Of a stretch of 64,000 nt of DNA, positions 33,021-42,812 are shown piece after piece. The position numbers and the translations under genes are program-made. This DNA comes from Dialister micraerophilus DSM 19965 (GTDB lineage Bacteria; Bacillota; Negativicutes; Veillonellales; Dialisteraceae). The notes beneath the pieces are model-generated. The model had not been told where the DNA came from. It ran no database searches and worked only from the letters and a program-made list of their open reading frames with translations. The stretch spans positions 818,800-882,799 of the forward strand of contig NZ_GL878519.1 of the NCBI RefSeq assembly GCF_000194985.1, read 5' to 3'. The first letter of the stretch is position 1. Each line of letters begins with the position of its first letter.

Positions 33021-35159
33021 ATGAGAAAAAACAAGATTTTAAGCATATTATGTTGTATAAGTGCATTAACTGCAATTGCATTACCGGTAAATGCAAAAAC
33101 AGATGAAAATTTAAAAGAATTCACTATGCCGCTATTTCATGTATATGGAATAAGAAACAAAGAAAAAACAAAACTGGCAGGAAAAATCGCACAAGAAATA
33201 AAGTACATACCCGCACAAATAGACGTAGTGGACAGCAAAAAAATAAAAAAACTCGGAGCCGACAATCTGTATAAAGCACTCGCATACGAAGCCGGAATAG
33301 TCGGAAACGTACAAGGCAACTCACCGGTAAAAAGCGAACCGAAAATAAGAGGATTTACCGTAGCAAACAGTAATATTTTAGTAGACGGAATGAAAGTGTT
33401 CGGTAATGAAGGGAAAAAATATTTAGGAATAAACCAAGATATCTACGGACTTGAGCGTGTAGAAATACTCAGAGGACCATCATCAACCGTAGGTGGAGCA
33501 GGATCGGTAAGCGGACTTATAAATATGGAACTTAAAGCTCCCAAAGAAAATAATTTTTCCGACATGGAAATGAAAATCGGGCAAAAAAATGAAAAAGTAA
33601 TTCACTTCGATTTGAACAGAACAAATGAAAATAAAACATTTTCCGCAAGATTTGTAGGAAGTATCGGAAAGAAAAACCTTTACATAGATTACTCCGACCA
33701 TGAAAGACAATACTTTGCACCGTCATTTACGTGGAAAAAAGGCGAAAAAACAAAAATTATTTTAAAACCCTTCTATCAAAAAGACCATGTAAACGGATTT
33801 TTGGGAACAACCACAAACCTTTTGGGAGATCAAAGTATATTTGAAAAAATACCGGAAACATCATTTTTCGGTATAAAAGGTTGGGACAGATACGATGCGA
33901 AACAAAAAGGTATAAACTATGAAATTGAACATAAAATAAATAAAGAAATAACTTACACACAAAAAGGAATGATAAGAAAATCGAACTCCGAATCAAGACA
34001 AACAGATGCAAGATACGTTGAAATCGATCAAATACTGAAACGTGATGCGATAAGTGCAGATGCAAATACAAATACATACGGATTCGATCAATATATTACA
34101 ATACACAAAGTAAACGGAAAAACACATCAAGATACAATAATCGGTGCAGACATTCACTACGACAGAAGCATAGTAAAAACATCACAACGTAAACTCAACT
34201 CATGGGGAATAGATGAAATAGAAGATTTTCTCTCAGGCAAGAAAACAAGAAAAGAACCTGAAAATGAAAGAAAATTCAGACCGTTGGACTATTCAAACAG
34301 AGAATACGGAATATACGCATCACACAATAGAGAAATAGGCAAATGGCACCTCTCTGCAGGAGTAAGAAGAGGATACTACTCAACCTACGGAAACCAAATC
34401 GGAAAAGAAGAAACACGAGCAACAACAGGAAACGTGGGAATGGTATACGAAGCGACGGACTCCATACTTCCCTACATACATTGGAACAACTCATTCCACC
34501 CCGTAAAAGGATTTGACAAAGACGGAAAACTTCTGAAACCCACACGCGGTAAAGAATGGGAAATAGGAATAAGATACGAACCGAAAAACACACACTTCAA
34601 ATTACAAGCATCAATATATGACCTAAGAGAGAAAGACAAAGCAATAGTAACGGATGAATTTGCAGTCACACCGAACGGAATACTTACCATAAGTAAATCA
34701 ATCGGAGAAGTACTTTCAAAAGGCTTTGAAATAAAAATGCACGGAGAACTTGCAAACGACTTGCATGTAACGGCAACATACAACAAAACACACACCGAAA
34801 TACTCAAAGACCTTGACAAAAAACTCATAGGTAAAAAAGTACAAAATTCGCCGGAACAGACATTTAATATAATGCTCGAAAAAGACATAAAAAAATATAA
34901 AGACGGAGAACTTTCATTCGGACTCGGCATGAGATACACCGGACAAAGAACAAACGAAAAAAACACAATTGTACTTCCGGGTGTAACCGTATACGATGCA
35001 AATCTCACATATGAAAGAGGAAACAATACATGGAGATTGCAAGTGAATAACTTGTTGAACAAAAAATACACACTCTCAATTCAAAATCAAGGACAAAACT
35101 ACCGAGGATTCAAAGGTGACGAAAGAAACGTCACACTCTCATACGAACATCGTTGGTAA
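33021..35159 (+). CDS. TonB-dependent outer membrane receptor (siderophore type)
   Basis: A 712-residue receptor. Signal peptide (residues 1-25, ending VNA), plug domain from about 45 to 170 (IDVVDSKKIKKLGADNLYKAL, IRGFTVANSNILVDGM, YGLERVEILRGPSS, GSVSGLINMELKAP), then a 22-strand-type barrel to a terminal aromatic (YEHRW). The plug sequence resembles ferric siderophore/FhuA-type receptors. The TonB box near residue 40 is not clear (FHVYGIR). It has AGGAGG six bases before the ATG and its own terminator. Paralogous to the broken receptor that follows. Confidence 0.9.
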   Translation: MRKNKILSILCCISALTAIALPVNAKTDENLKEFTMPLFHVYGIRNKEKTKLAGKIAQEIKYIPAQIDVVDSKKIKKLGADNLYKALAYEAGIVGNVQGNSPVKSEPKIRGFTVANSNILVDGMKVFGNEGKKYLGINQDIYGLERVEILRGPSSTVGGAGSVSGLINMELKAPKENNFSDMEMKIGQKNEKVIHFDLNRTNENKTFSARFVGSIGKKNLYIDYSDHERQYFAPSFTWKKGEKTKIILKPFYQKDHVNGFLGTTTNLLGDQSIFEKIPETSFFGIKGWDRYDAKQKGINYEIEHKINKEITYTQKGMIRKSNSESRQTDARYVEIDQILKRDAISADANTNTYGFDQYITIHKVNGKTHQDTIIGADIHYDRSIVKTSQRKLNSWGIDEIEDFLSGKKTRKEPENERKFRPLDYSNREYGIYASHNREIGKWHLSAGVRRGYYSTYGNQIGKEETRATTGNVGMVYEATDSILPYIHWNNSFHPVKGFDKDGKLLKPTRGKEWEIGIRYEPKNTHFKLQASIYDLREKDKAIVTDEFAVTPNGILTISKSIGEVLSKGFEIKMHGELANDLHVTATYNKTHTEILKDLDKKLIGKKVQNSPEQTFNIMLEKDIKKYKDGELSFGLGMRYTGQRTNEKNTIVLPGVTVYDANLTYERGNNTWRLQVNNLLNKKYTLSIQNQGQNYRGFKGDERNVTLSYEHRW

Positions 35160-35171
35160 AATATAAAATTG

Positions 35172-35205
35172 AAATCCTTTGCCGAAAAAGGCAAAGGATT
35201 TTTTG
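35172..35205 (+). terminator. Terminator of TonB receptor 1
   Basis: Perfect 11-base stem AATCCTTTGCC/GGCAAAGGATT and T tract. Confidence 0.92.
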
Positions 35206-35292
35206 TTATGAAAATTAAAGTTATTCAAATTTAAAAATAAACCAAGTATAAATTAAACGATAAAAATTGTAAAATCGTCCAAGATACATTAC

Positions 35293-35313
35293 TATAATTG
35301 GTAATAATTATCA
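35293..35313 (+). promoter_or_regulatory. Fur-like box at the promoter of the broken receptor
   Basis: TGGTAATAATTATCA (35299-35313) matches the 7-1-7 Fur consensus TGATAATNATTATCA at 14 of 15 positions (N counted as a match) and directly follows a TATAAT (35293-35298). Binding here would block transcription when iron is plentiful. Confidence 0.7.
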
Positions 35314-35341
35314 TTTAAATTATTCTCTACGGAGGTACTAT

Positions 35342-37456
35342 ATGAAAATAAATAAAGGTTTACGGTATATGATTCTGTTTGCATTGGCAAGCGGAATTAC
35401 ATTAGGAGTATCTGCACAAGACAGTGCCGAAAGCAAAGAAAAAGATATTCCAGGTTACCAACTGGGAACGTTTTACATTTACGGAAATCGCTATAAAAAT
35501 ACCTTTACACTCGGCGGAAAACTTGAAAAAGAAATTAAATACATTCCTGCGAGTGTAAATATAGTAACAAGTAAGGAAATAAAAAAGACCGCATCGGATA
35601 ATTTGGCAGAAGCATTAAAATATGAAACAGGCATAACTGGTGATTGGAAGAGTAATTCCACAGTAGGATATTTTGCAAATATTCGTGGCGAAACCCTCGA
35701 CAATTCAAATTTTCTTACGGACGGTATGAAAACATTCGGCTATGTCGGACAGTAAGTCATGAGCGAGAACGTTTACGGACTTGAAAAAGCGGAAATTCTT
35801 CGGGGACCATCTTCCACTTTTAACGGTGCCGGTTCTGTGAGCGGTGTTATAAATATGGAACTTAAAGCACCGAAAAATGAAAACTTTTCCGAAGTTGAAG
35901 TAAAATTCGGAAGTAATAAACAAAAAGTTTTAAATTTCGATACAAACACGACAGACGGAGATAAATCAATCAGACTTGTAGGAAGTTTTGAAAAGAAAGA
36001 TTTATTTACAAATAACTCGGATATTACACGTACATATATAGCACCTTCCGTCAAAAAGAAAATCGGAGATAAAACAGATGTAACCGTGAAAGTTTTCTAT
36101 CAGAAAGACCATGTAAACGGAAGTGCGTTGCAGCCTATGGAAAAATTGAAAAGTCATGCACACTTCGAAAAATATTCGGATAAAACGCTTTTCGGTGGTA
36201 AGGGTTGGCAAAATCAAGATGTAAAACAAGTCGGACTTAATGTAAGTTTCAATCATAAATTTGATAATATGTGGTCATTCCATCAAAAAGATTTTATAAG
36301 AGATATTAAAAATTTCTCGAAAGATATTATGGCACCGAGTGTGTTTCCTATAACTAATGGTGAAGTGAAATTAATGCCTCGTGTCAACGATTACAAGTGC
36401 AGATTATACGGACTTGATCAATATATAAAACGTCATGAAGAAAACGGAAAAAACAGTCGTGATACGTTTGTCGGACTTGATTGGCATTATGAAAATGTAG
36501 ATTGGAAACAAAAGCAAAATTTCATGACAAGAAAATTATCCGATTTGGAAAAACCCGCAATAAATGAAATTGAAAATGCACTGAAAGACGGTCAATTAAT
36601 GTCCGGTAATTATTGGGGACGTGAATGGGGACTTTATGCATCGCATAATGAGAAGCGAGGTAAGTGGAATTTCAGCGGTGGTATGCGCCGTGCCTTGTTT
36701 GTATCAAGTGATGACAATTTGAAAAAAATTTATGCCACTACGGGACAACTTGGTGTAGTGTATGAATTGACCGATGAAGTACTGCCGTATGTACATTGGA
36801 ATAATTCGTTCAAACCGGTATATTTCCTTGATAAAGATAAAAATATTCTACCTCCGACAACCGGACGTGAATTTGAAATCGGAGTAAGATATTTACCGAA
36901 AAATTCAAATGTAAAAGCAAGTATTGCAATATATGATTTAAGAAAACAAAATGTACCGGATCCGGTTAATAAAATTTTACCTAACGGATGGGCTGTACCT
37001 GATTATTATCGCTCAATCGGAGAAGTTGCATCAAAAGGTGTAGATGTTTCATGGTAAAACAAATATGGAGATGTAAAGGTAAAGGCAAATTACAGCTACC
37101 TTGATTCAAAAGTGACAAAGTCCGCAATTGCAGCTGAAGTGGGTAAACCCTCTGCAAACGCGCCTCGTCATTCATTAAGCTTGCGTACGGAAAAAACATT
37201 TGGTGATATTACGGCAGGCGTGGGAATGCGTTATATAGGTGAACGCAATCAATTTAACCGTCAGAATAATAACAGTACCAAACTCGGCGGTGTGACGGTA
37301 TATGACATATATGTTTCAAAAGAAAATAAAAACGGATCACTTTCATTGGCGGTGAAGAATATACTGAATAAGAAATACTATACAAGTGTATTTGATGATT
37401 GTGGATTTGTAGGAAGTGAACGTACATTTGTACTTTCATACAATTACAGAATATAA
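35342..37456 (+). pseudogene. TonB-dependent receptor 2, interrupted by two in-frame TAA codons
   Basis: The reading frame is intact over 704 codons except for TAA at 35753-35755 and TAA at 37055-37057; there is no frameshift. It encodes a signal peptide (MKINKGLRYMILFALASG...), plug (IRGETLDNSNFLTDGMKTFG; then YGLEKAEILRGPSST, GSVSGVINMELKAP) and a barrel ending LSYNYRI. The first stop falls in the plug loop corresponding to EGKKYLGIN of receptor 1, the second within a barrel strand pair. GGAGG and a Fur-like box remain in place. A functional receptor cannot be made without reading through both stops, so I call it a young pseudogene; sequencing error in two places is less likely but possible. 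Confidence 0.85.
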
Positions 37457-37460
37457 AATA

Positions 37461-37487
37461 AAACGGAGATTATTTCTCCGTTTTTTA
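37461..37487 (+). terminator. Terminator of TonB receptor 2
   Basis: AAACGGAGA-TTATT-TCTCCGTTT hairpin and T run. Confidence 0.9.
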
Positions 37488-37611
37488 TTGCATTGAAATA
37501 AAAAATAAAATTATAGATTCGATTTTAAATTAAAAATTCATTTTAGTATTGTTTCATTTTATTAAAACATATAAATATAGAATAAAATAAATATAAAAAT
37601 TTAATTGAATA

Positions 37612-37737
37612 AATTTCAAGCCGGGAAATATACCGGACGAAGGACATATGAGTAAGGAATATGAAGACCCGTACCCCAATATCGGATTTTTAGGTGGTGA
37701 AAGAACGGTTATGTTTACTTACAGTTACACATGGTAA
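37612..37737 (+). pseudogene. C-terminal remnant of a third TonB-dependent receptor
   Basis: The last 41 codons end with GFLGGERTVMFTYSYTW and a TAA. This is the usual end of a receptor barrel; the intact receptor 1 ends GFKGDERNVTLSYEHRW and receptor 2 GFVGSERTFVLSYNYRI. A stop lies just upstream in frame, and no further receptor sequence is present. A tandem receptor cluster has therefore lost this copy by deletion. Confidence 0.75.
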
Positions 37738-37783
37738 AATGAAAACTCCCGTTATGATGTGACACCAAAAAGTTAGACTTTTT

Positions 37784-37819
37784 TAGCGTAGCAGTTTATA
37801 TGGCTGCTACGCTATTTTT
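37784..37819 (+). terminator. Hairpin terminator after the receptor remnant
   Basis: Perfect 11-base stem TAGCGTAGCAG/CTGCTACGCTA followed by TTTTT. Confidence 0.8.
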
Positions 37820-38106
37820 ATGAAAAATTTATAAATATACAAAAATATGATTTTTACTTGAAAAATATTCAAAAAGTAAAATAATAAACAAAATTCGTTA
37901 TGAAAAAAATTTATATCGGCATGAGTTCTCGTGTTTCTCGAAAAAATTTTATAGTACGGTATAAGTGCATTAAACAAAAATACATTTAAAATTAGAAATA
38001 ACTTCATGAATTAAAAATAAAATAAAGAAAAGTGCTATATAGTGTACGCTTATTTACCTTTTTCAAGTTTTATTGTATAGATAAAATTTGTTTTTATACA
38101 AAAGAT

Positions 38107-38135
38107 TTTACAAATAAAAAAAGAAGGTGTATAAT
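38107..38135 (+). promoter_or_regulatory. Promoter of the MFS transporter gene
   Basis: TTTACA and TATAAT with 17 bases between, about 38 bases before the ATG. Confidence 0.7.
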
Positions 38136-38172
38136 CGGTTCTACATTCGCAAAAAGGAGATGCATTTTTAAA

Positions 38173-39402
38173 ATGTCAGAGAGAACACTCTGGAACAAGG
38201 ATTTTATCCTTGATACGGTTATCAATTTTTTAGTTTATTTGATTTATTATCTGTTGATGGTTATTATTGCAGTCGTTGCAAAAGATCAGCTCAACGCATC
38301 AATGGGTGAGGCAGGTCTTGCTTCCGGTATCTTTATTTTGGGTACATTGGTTGCACGTTTGCAATTCGGTAACAATATTGAAATTTACGGACGTAAAAAG
38401 ACATTGTACGGCGGAATGATTTTCTACCTTATTACAACACTTATGTATTTCTACATTCCCAGCCTTACAATGATGTTCGTGGTTCGTTTCTTGAACGGTC
38501 TTGCATACGGTATTACATCTACCGCTACAAATACAATTGTCACTGCATGTATACCGGGCTCCAAGAAGGGGCAGGGCGTAAACTACTACGGTTTGAGTAC
38601 AAGCTTGGCAGCGGCTATAGGTCCGTTCCTCGGTATGATATTGCTGCTGGTTTCCGACTTCAGAATGATTATCGGATTCTGCTGCGCATTGATTGTACTT
38701 TGTATGATCGGATGCTTCATGCTCAATATCAGAGAAATCAATCTTACGGAAGAACAGCGTCAGGCTATGAAGAAAATTTCCGTTTCAAATTACTTGGAAC
38801 CGAGAGTATGGGCAATTTCTTTAGTAGGATTTTTGATGGGCTTTTCGTATTCAAGTGTTCTTGCCTTCTTGGCATCTTATGCTCGTGAAATAAATCTTGT
38901 AGAAGCAAGCACATTGTTCTTCGTATTTTATGCCGGTATTATTACACTTACACGTCCGGCTACAGGAGTGTTGTTTGACAGAAAAGGTGAAAACTCCGTA
39001 CTTTATCCGTGTTATGTATTCTTGGCTTTGGGAATGTTCCTTCTTGCAATTACTACAAAATCTTGGGAACTTCTTCTTTCCGGTATATTCATCGGATTGG
39101 GTTACGGTACATTCATGTCGAACGGTCAAGCCGTATGTATAAAGATTACACCGCCGGCACGTGTCAGTGTTGCACTTTCCACATACTTCGTAGCACTTGA
39201 TCTCGGTATCGGTGTAGGACCTTACGTACTCGGTTCATTGCACGATATGATGAACTTCTCTCAGCTCTATGAAATTTCAGGTGTGATAGCAATAGCATGC
39301 TTGATAATTTACTACATATTCCATGGAAGACGTGCAAAATCACTTGCATACGTTCCGGAAGAAACGAAAGTAACCGTACTCAAAGCAGCTAAAAATCAGT
39401 AA
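38173..39402 (+). CDS. MFS transporter
   Basis: A 409-residue major facilitator with twelve spans. The conserved loop 2-3 motif shows as GNNIEIYGRKKTLYGG (residues about 70-86). Start at ATG 38173; an upstream extension in the same frame has no ribosome binding site, and GGAG lies 14 bases away, longer than usual. The family includes drug and metallophore exporters; nothing in the sequence decides. It sits between TonB receptors and a Fur-box-controlled exporter, which suggests, but does not show, a role in metal or siderophore handling. Confidence 0.85.
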   Translation: MSERTLWNKDFILDTVINFLVYLIYYLLMVIIAVVAKDQLNASMGEAGLASGIFILGTLVARLQFGNNIEIYGRKKTLYGGMIFYLITTLMYFYIPSLTMMFVVRFLNGLAYGITSTATNTIVTACIPGSKKGQGVNYYGLSTSLAAAIGPFLGMILLLVSDFRMIIGFCCALIVLCMIGCFMLNIREINLTEEQRQAMKKISVSNYLEPRVWAISLVGFLMGFSYSSVLAFLASYAREINLVEASTLFFVFYAGIITLTRPATGVLFDRKGENSVLYPCYVFLALGMFLLAITTKSWELLLSGIFIGLGYGTFMSNGQAVCIKITPPARVSVALSTYFVALDLGIGVGPYVLGSLHDMMNFSQLYEISGVIAIACLIIYYIFHGRRAKSLAYVPEETKVTVLKAAKNQ

Positions 39403-39431
39403 TTGAAAAAATTGAAAATGAAAAACGATTT

Positions 39432-39460
39432 ACCCGAAGAGAAATATCTTCGGGTTTTTT
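39432..39460 (+). terminator. Terminator of the MFS gene
   Basis: ACCCGAAGA/TCTTCGGGT stem with T tract. Confidence 0.9.
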
Positions 39461-39513
39461 CATATGCTTTTTGAAAGATATATATGAAATATAAGTAAAA
39501 AGCGATATTCTTA

Positions 39514-39538
39514 TGATATAATATGATAATCAGTATCA
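39514..39538 (+). promoter_or_regulatory. Extended -10 promoter overlapped by a Fur-like box
   Basis: TGATATAAT (39514-39522) is a perfect extended -10. TGATAATCAGTATCA (39524-39538) follows and matches the 7-1-7 Fur consensus at 14 of 15 positions with N free. Iron repression of the downstream ABC operon is predicted. Confidence 0.7.
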
Positions 39539-39558
39539 ATTACAACGAAGTAAGCATT

Positions 39559-41250
39559 ATGGCTGAAAGAATTAAACTCATAAAAGATTTTTACAAGCAA
39601 TGGAAAGTACTTGCGATACCGTTTTGGAAAACGAAGGAACGTTACAAAGTAGGAGTTTATCTTTTGATTGCACTTGCGTGCGACTTGATAAATGTATATA
39701 CGACTGCAAGACTCAGCGATTGGTCACGAGATTTTTTCAATTCACTTCAATCTCGAAACTTGGAAGAGTTTATGACACAGTTGGGGATTTTGTGCATTCT
39801 TGCAAGCGTAAGTCTTATACTTTTCGCAAACCAAAAATTTTTCTGCAGTAAAGCCATACTTATATGGAGACGTTGGCTTTCCGCACATTATGTAAATCGT
39901 TGGCTTTCATCTAAATGTTACTATCGTGAAACGGGACTGGGAAATTTGGATAATCCGGATCAACGTATAGCACAGGATTTGCAATTATTTCCTGCACTCA
40001 CGATAAATATGATATTCGATTTCATAGACTCCATAGGGTCGTTGGGAGTGTTCTCGGTAATTTTATGGAAACTTTCAGATCAATATATAATACTCGGATA
40101 CCATGTACCCGGAAGTCTTTTGTGGATAGCGATAGCATTCGTCATAGTCGGCACGTACTTCACACACCTTATCGGTAAACCGCTCATAAATCTCGAAAAG
40201 CAAAGTCAGAAAATAGAGGCGGACTATCGATACAGACTCATGCGTATACGTGACAATGCAAAGGCAATCGGAGCATACGGCGGAGAACTTTACGAAGAAA
40301 AATCACTCTCGGAAAGATTCAAACACGTATACACCGTTTGGATAAATATGTATATAAAACGCAGACATATGAATTATTTCCATTCCGGATACACGCAACT
40401 TTCGGCATACGTGCCATATATTGTAGCTGCACCGCAATACTTTGCAGGAGCATTTCAAATGGGTGAAATAATGCAGACCGTTCAAGCATTCGGCGGAGTA
40501 AGAGTTGCACTTTCGTGGTTCATATTCAACTACTCATCACTTGCGGAATGGAAAGCTACGGTAGATCGTCTTATACAATTTGAAAATGCGATAAGAAAGA
40601 GCGAACGACAGAAGAATTTCATAGTAAAAGAAAGTGACGAAGAAAAACTTCTGTTAAAAGACATCGAATTGATACTTCCGGACGGTAAAAAACTTGCATA
40701 CATACCGAAACTTGAAATAAAGAAAGGTGAACACGTAGCACTTTCCGGCCCGTCAAATGCCGGTAAAAGTACACTTCTTTATACGATAAAAGGACTTTGG
40801 GGATACGGAAAAGGTACAATAGAAAAACCGAAAGGAAAAGCGATATTCCTATCACAAAACCCCTACTTTCCGATAGGAACCATAGCTCAAGTACTTACCT
40901 ATCCGGATGAAAAATTGAAGCTTCAAGACAAAGATGTACTTCATGCACTCGAAAAAGTGAAACTCGGCCATCTCAAAGGAAAAATTCATGAATTCAACAA
41001 TTGGGAACTCATACTCTCCGGCGGTGAACAGCAAAGACTGGCACTTGCACGTATATGGGTACAAAATCCGGACTGGGTATACATGGACGAATCGCTTTCC
41101 GCAACTGATATTGAATGCAGAAATGAAATTTTGAAAAATATTGAAAAAGATTTCCCGAACATTACCATATTTGCAATACATCACGATGAAAAAGTAAATC
41201 CTTTCTATGATCGTGATTTGAAATGGGAAGAATTGAATAGGAAAAATTAA
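39559..41250 (+). CDS. YddA/SbmA-BacA-type ABC transporter (fused permease-ATPase)
   Basis: A 563-residue fused half-transporter. N-terminal membrane domain (residues about 1-320, ABC_membrane_2/BacA-like: LSDWSRDFFNSLQSRN, YYRETGLGNLDNPDQRIAQD), C-terminal ATPase with Walker A SGPSNAGKST (near 404), signature ILSGGEQQR and Walker B WVYMDES. Homologues move peptides, fatty acyl compounds or metallophores. Start at ATG 39559; an ATG 12 codons earlier lies within the Fur-like box. Leads an operon with a methyltransferase, nadE and copA. Confidence 0.86.
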   Translation: MAERIKLIKDFYKQWKVLAIPFWKTKERYKVGVYLLIALACDLINVYTTARLSDWSRDFFNSLQSRNLEEFMTQLGILCILASVSLILFANQKFFCSKAILIWRRWLSAHYVNRWLSSKCYYRETGLGNLDNPDQRIAQDLQLFPALTINMIFDFIDSIGSLGVFSVILWKLSDQYIILGYHVPGSLLWIAIAFVIVGTYFTHLIGKPLINLEKQSQKIEADYRYRLMRIRDNAKAIGAYGGELYEEKSLSERFKHVYTVWINMYIKRRHMNYFHSGYTQLSAYVPYIVAAPQYFAGAFQMGEIMQTVQAFGGVRVALSWFIFNYSSLAEWKATVDRLIQFENAIRKSERQKNFIVKESDEEKLLLKDIELILPDGKKLAYIPKLEIKKGEHVALSGPSNAGKSTLLYTIKGLWGYGKGTIEKPKGKAIFLSQNPYFPIGTIAQVLTYPDEKLKLQDKDVLHALEKVKLGHLKGKIHEFNNWELILSGGEQQRLALARIWVQNPDWVYMDESLSATDIECRNEILKNIEKDFPNITIFAIHHDEKVNPFYDRDLKWEELNRKN

Positions 41251-41963
41251 TGAATGAAGCACAAATTTGGGACGAAAGATACAAAAATTTCACAATTGAA
41301 AATGAAAAAGAAAAAAGAAATGAAAACTCCGTATTTTATAAATTTCCCGAAAAAATAAAAAATGCACTTGATATAGGCTGCGGAACGGGTGAAGATTTGA
41401 GAAATTTCGCAAAACGAAAAATATATGTCACCGGTTGGGATATTTCCGAAGTCGCAATAAGTATTGCAAAAAAATTTACGGATGAAAGAACCGGAAAATA
41501 CATAAAGTACGAAATCGGCGATTGGAAAGAACTCGCAAAGAAAACGCCGAATGAAAGCTATGATTTGGTGTACAGCGTAATGGGACCGGACGTGGCTACT
41601 GTCAAATCCGTACGTGAAATGAGCAGAATGTCGAAAAAATACATACGACTGTTGCAATTTCAAGACGGGGAAACGAACATATTCAAAACGGTAAACGAAT
41701 ATTCACAAAAAGAAAATATTGAAGAAAATGAAATAATAAAACTTTTGAAAAAATTGAATTACAAATACGAAACCGAAATTGTGGAAATAAAGGATAAAGT
41801 CACACAACCGGTAGAAGTGTGGCTTTCATACATGAAAAACGGAGAAAATACCGAAAAAGAACTCGATGCGGCGAAAAGATTTTTTGAAGAAAATAGTATA
41901 AACGGACAACTGACGGCAAATATAAAAGCTACATACTTGCAAATCACATGGAAGAAAAATTGA
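41250..41963 (+). CDS. Class I SAM-dependent methyltransferase
   Basis: A 237-residue protein with motif I ALDIGCGTGEDLRNFAKR (near 39) and post-motif TGWDISEVAI; substrate unknown. The C-terminal third is rich in Lys/Glu and does not match a common family that I can name. Its ATG overlaps the ABC transporter stop by one base, so the two are translationally coupled. It might modify the exported compound, but this is inference from coupling alone. Confidence 0.75.
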   Translation: MNEAQIWDERYKNFTIENEKEKRNENSVFYKFPEKIKNALDIGCGTGEDLRNFAKRKIYVTGWDISEVAISIAKKFTDERTGKYIKYEIGDWKELAKKTPNESYDLVYSVMGPDVATVKSVREMSRMSKKYIRLLQFQDGETNIFKTVNEYSQKENIEENEIIKLLKKLNYKYETEIVEIKDKVTQPVEVWLSYMKNGENTEKELDAAKRFFEENSINGQLTANIKATYLQITWKKN

Positions 41964-42020
41964 AAAATTGAATTTAAAATAATGTATAATATATACAGTT
42001 TACAAAGTGAGGAGGTAAAA

Positions 42021-42812
42021 ATGTTAACAAATTCGCAACACACAACCGAAAGAATAACGGGTTGGATAAAAAAGTTTTTTGATGAAAACGGAAAAAAATC
42101 ATATGCAATTGTCGGAATATCCGGGGGAAAAGACTCCGCAACGGTAGCGGCGTTATGCGTAAAAGCACTCGGGAAAGAACGTGTAATAGGAGTACTTTTG
42201 CCGAACGGAGAACAAAAAGACATTGACGATGCAAGAAAAACCGTAAAACTTTTAGATATAAAAAATATCACTTTGAACATAAAAAAAGTAAATGAAAGCA
42301 TGCGTGACATGCTTGAAGAAAGCGAAGAAATGAGAAAAATTTCGGGCAGAAATGAATTGACCGAAGATGCAAAAATAAATATCATACCGAGATTACGTAT
42401 GACCGCACTGTATGCAGTTGCACAAATGCTTCCGGAAGGCGGAAGAGTGGCAAACACTTGCAATTTATCCGAAGATTATGTAGGATACTCGACCAAATTC
42501 GGCGACTCCGCAGGCGACTTCGCACCCATAGCCGGACTTCTCGTGGAAGAAGTAAAGCAAATCGGAAAATGTCTGGAACTTCCCGATGAAATAGTTGAAA
42601 AAACTCCGAGTGACGGACTTTCCGGATTAAGTGACGAAGAAAAAATCGGATTTACATACAAAACGTTGGACAAGTACATACTTACGGGAATATGTGAAAA
42701 CGATGAAACGAAAAAACGCATAGACGGTATGCACAAAGCAAACTTACACAAACTTAAAAAAATTCCTGCATACGAACCGGATTCATTGGACAGAAAGCTT
42801 ACGGTGAAATGA
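42021..42812 (+). CDS. nadE: NAD synthase, ammonia-dependent
   Basis: A 263-residue enzyme amidating nicotinate adenine dinucleotide to NAD. PP-loop VGISGGKDSATVAAL at residues 31-45; GRVANTCNLSEDYVGYSTKFGDSAGDFAP (in parts) near 140 and TPSDGLSGLSDEEKIGF near 197 are NadE hallmarks. No glutaminase domain, so ammonia is the nitrogen donor. ATG 42021 is preceded by GAGGAGG at five bases. Completes the salvage route with pncB. Overlaps copA by four bases. Confidence 0.94.
   Translation: MLTNSQHTTERITGWIKKFFDENGKKSYAIVGISGGKDSATVAALCVKALGKERVIGVLLPNGEQKDIDDARKTVKLLDIKNITLNIKKVNESMRDMLEESEEMRKISGRNELTEDAKINIIPRLRMTALYAVAQMLPEGGRVANTCNLSEDYVGYSTKFGDSAGDFAPIAGLLVEEVKQIGKCLELPDEIVEKTPSDGLSGLSDEEKIGFTYKTLDKYILTGICENDETKKRIDGMHKANLHKLKKIPAYEPDSLDRKLTVK

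Larger units (their letters stand above)
37488..38106. other. Intergenic region with receptor and insertion scars
   Basis: Contains the tail of a third receptor (37612-37737), a hairpin terminator (37784-37819) and a stretch at 37757-37778 resembling insertion-sequence ends. 37820-38106 shows only A+T-rich sequence. Confidence 0.5.

Noticed and set aside
35342..37456. In-frame stops as recoding (selenocysteine or pyrrolysine)
   Set aside because: Both are TAA; those amino acids use TGA and TAG, and no recoding hairpin is evident.
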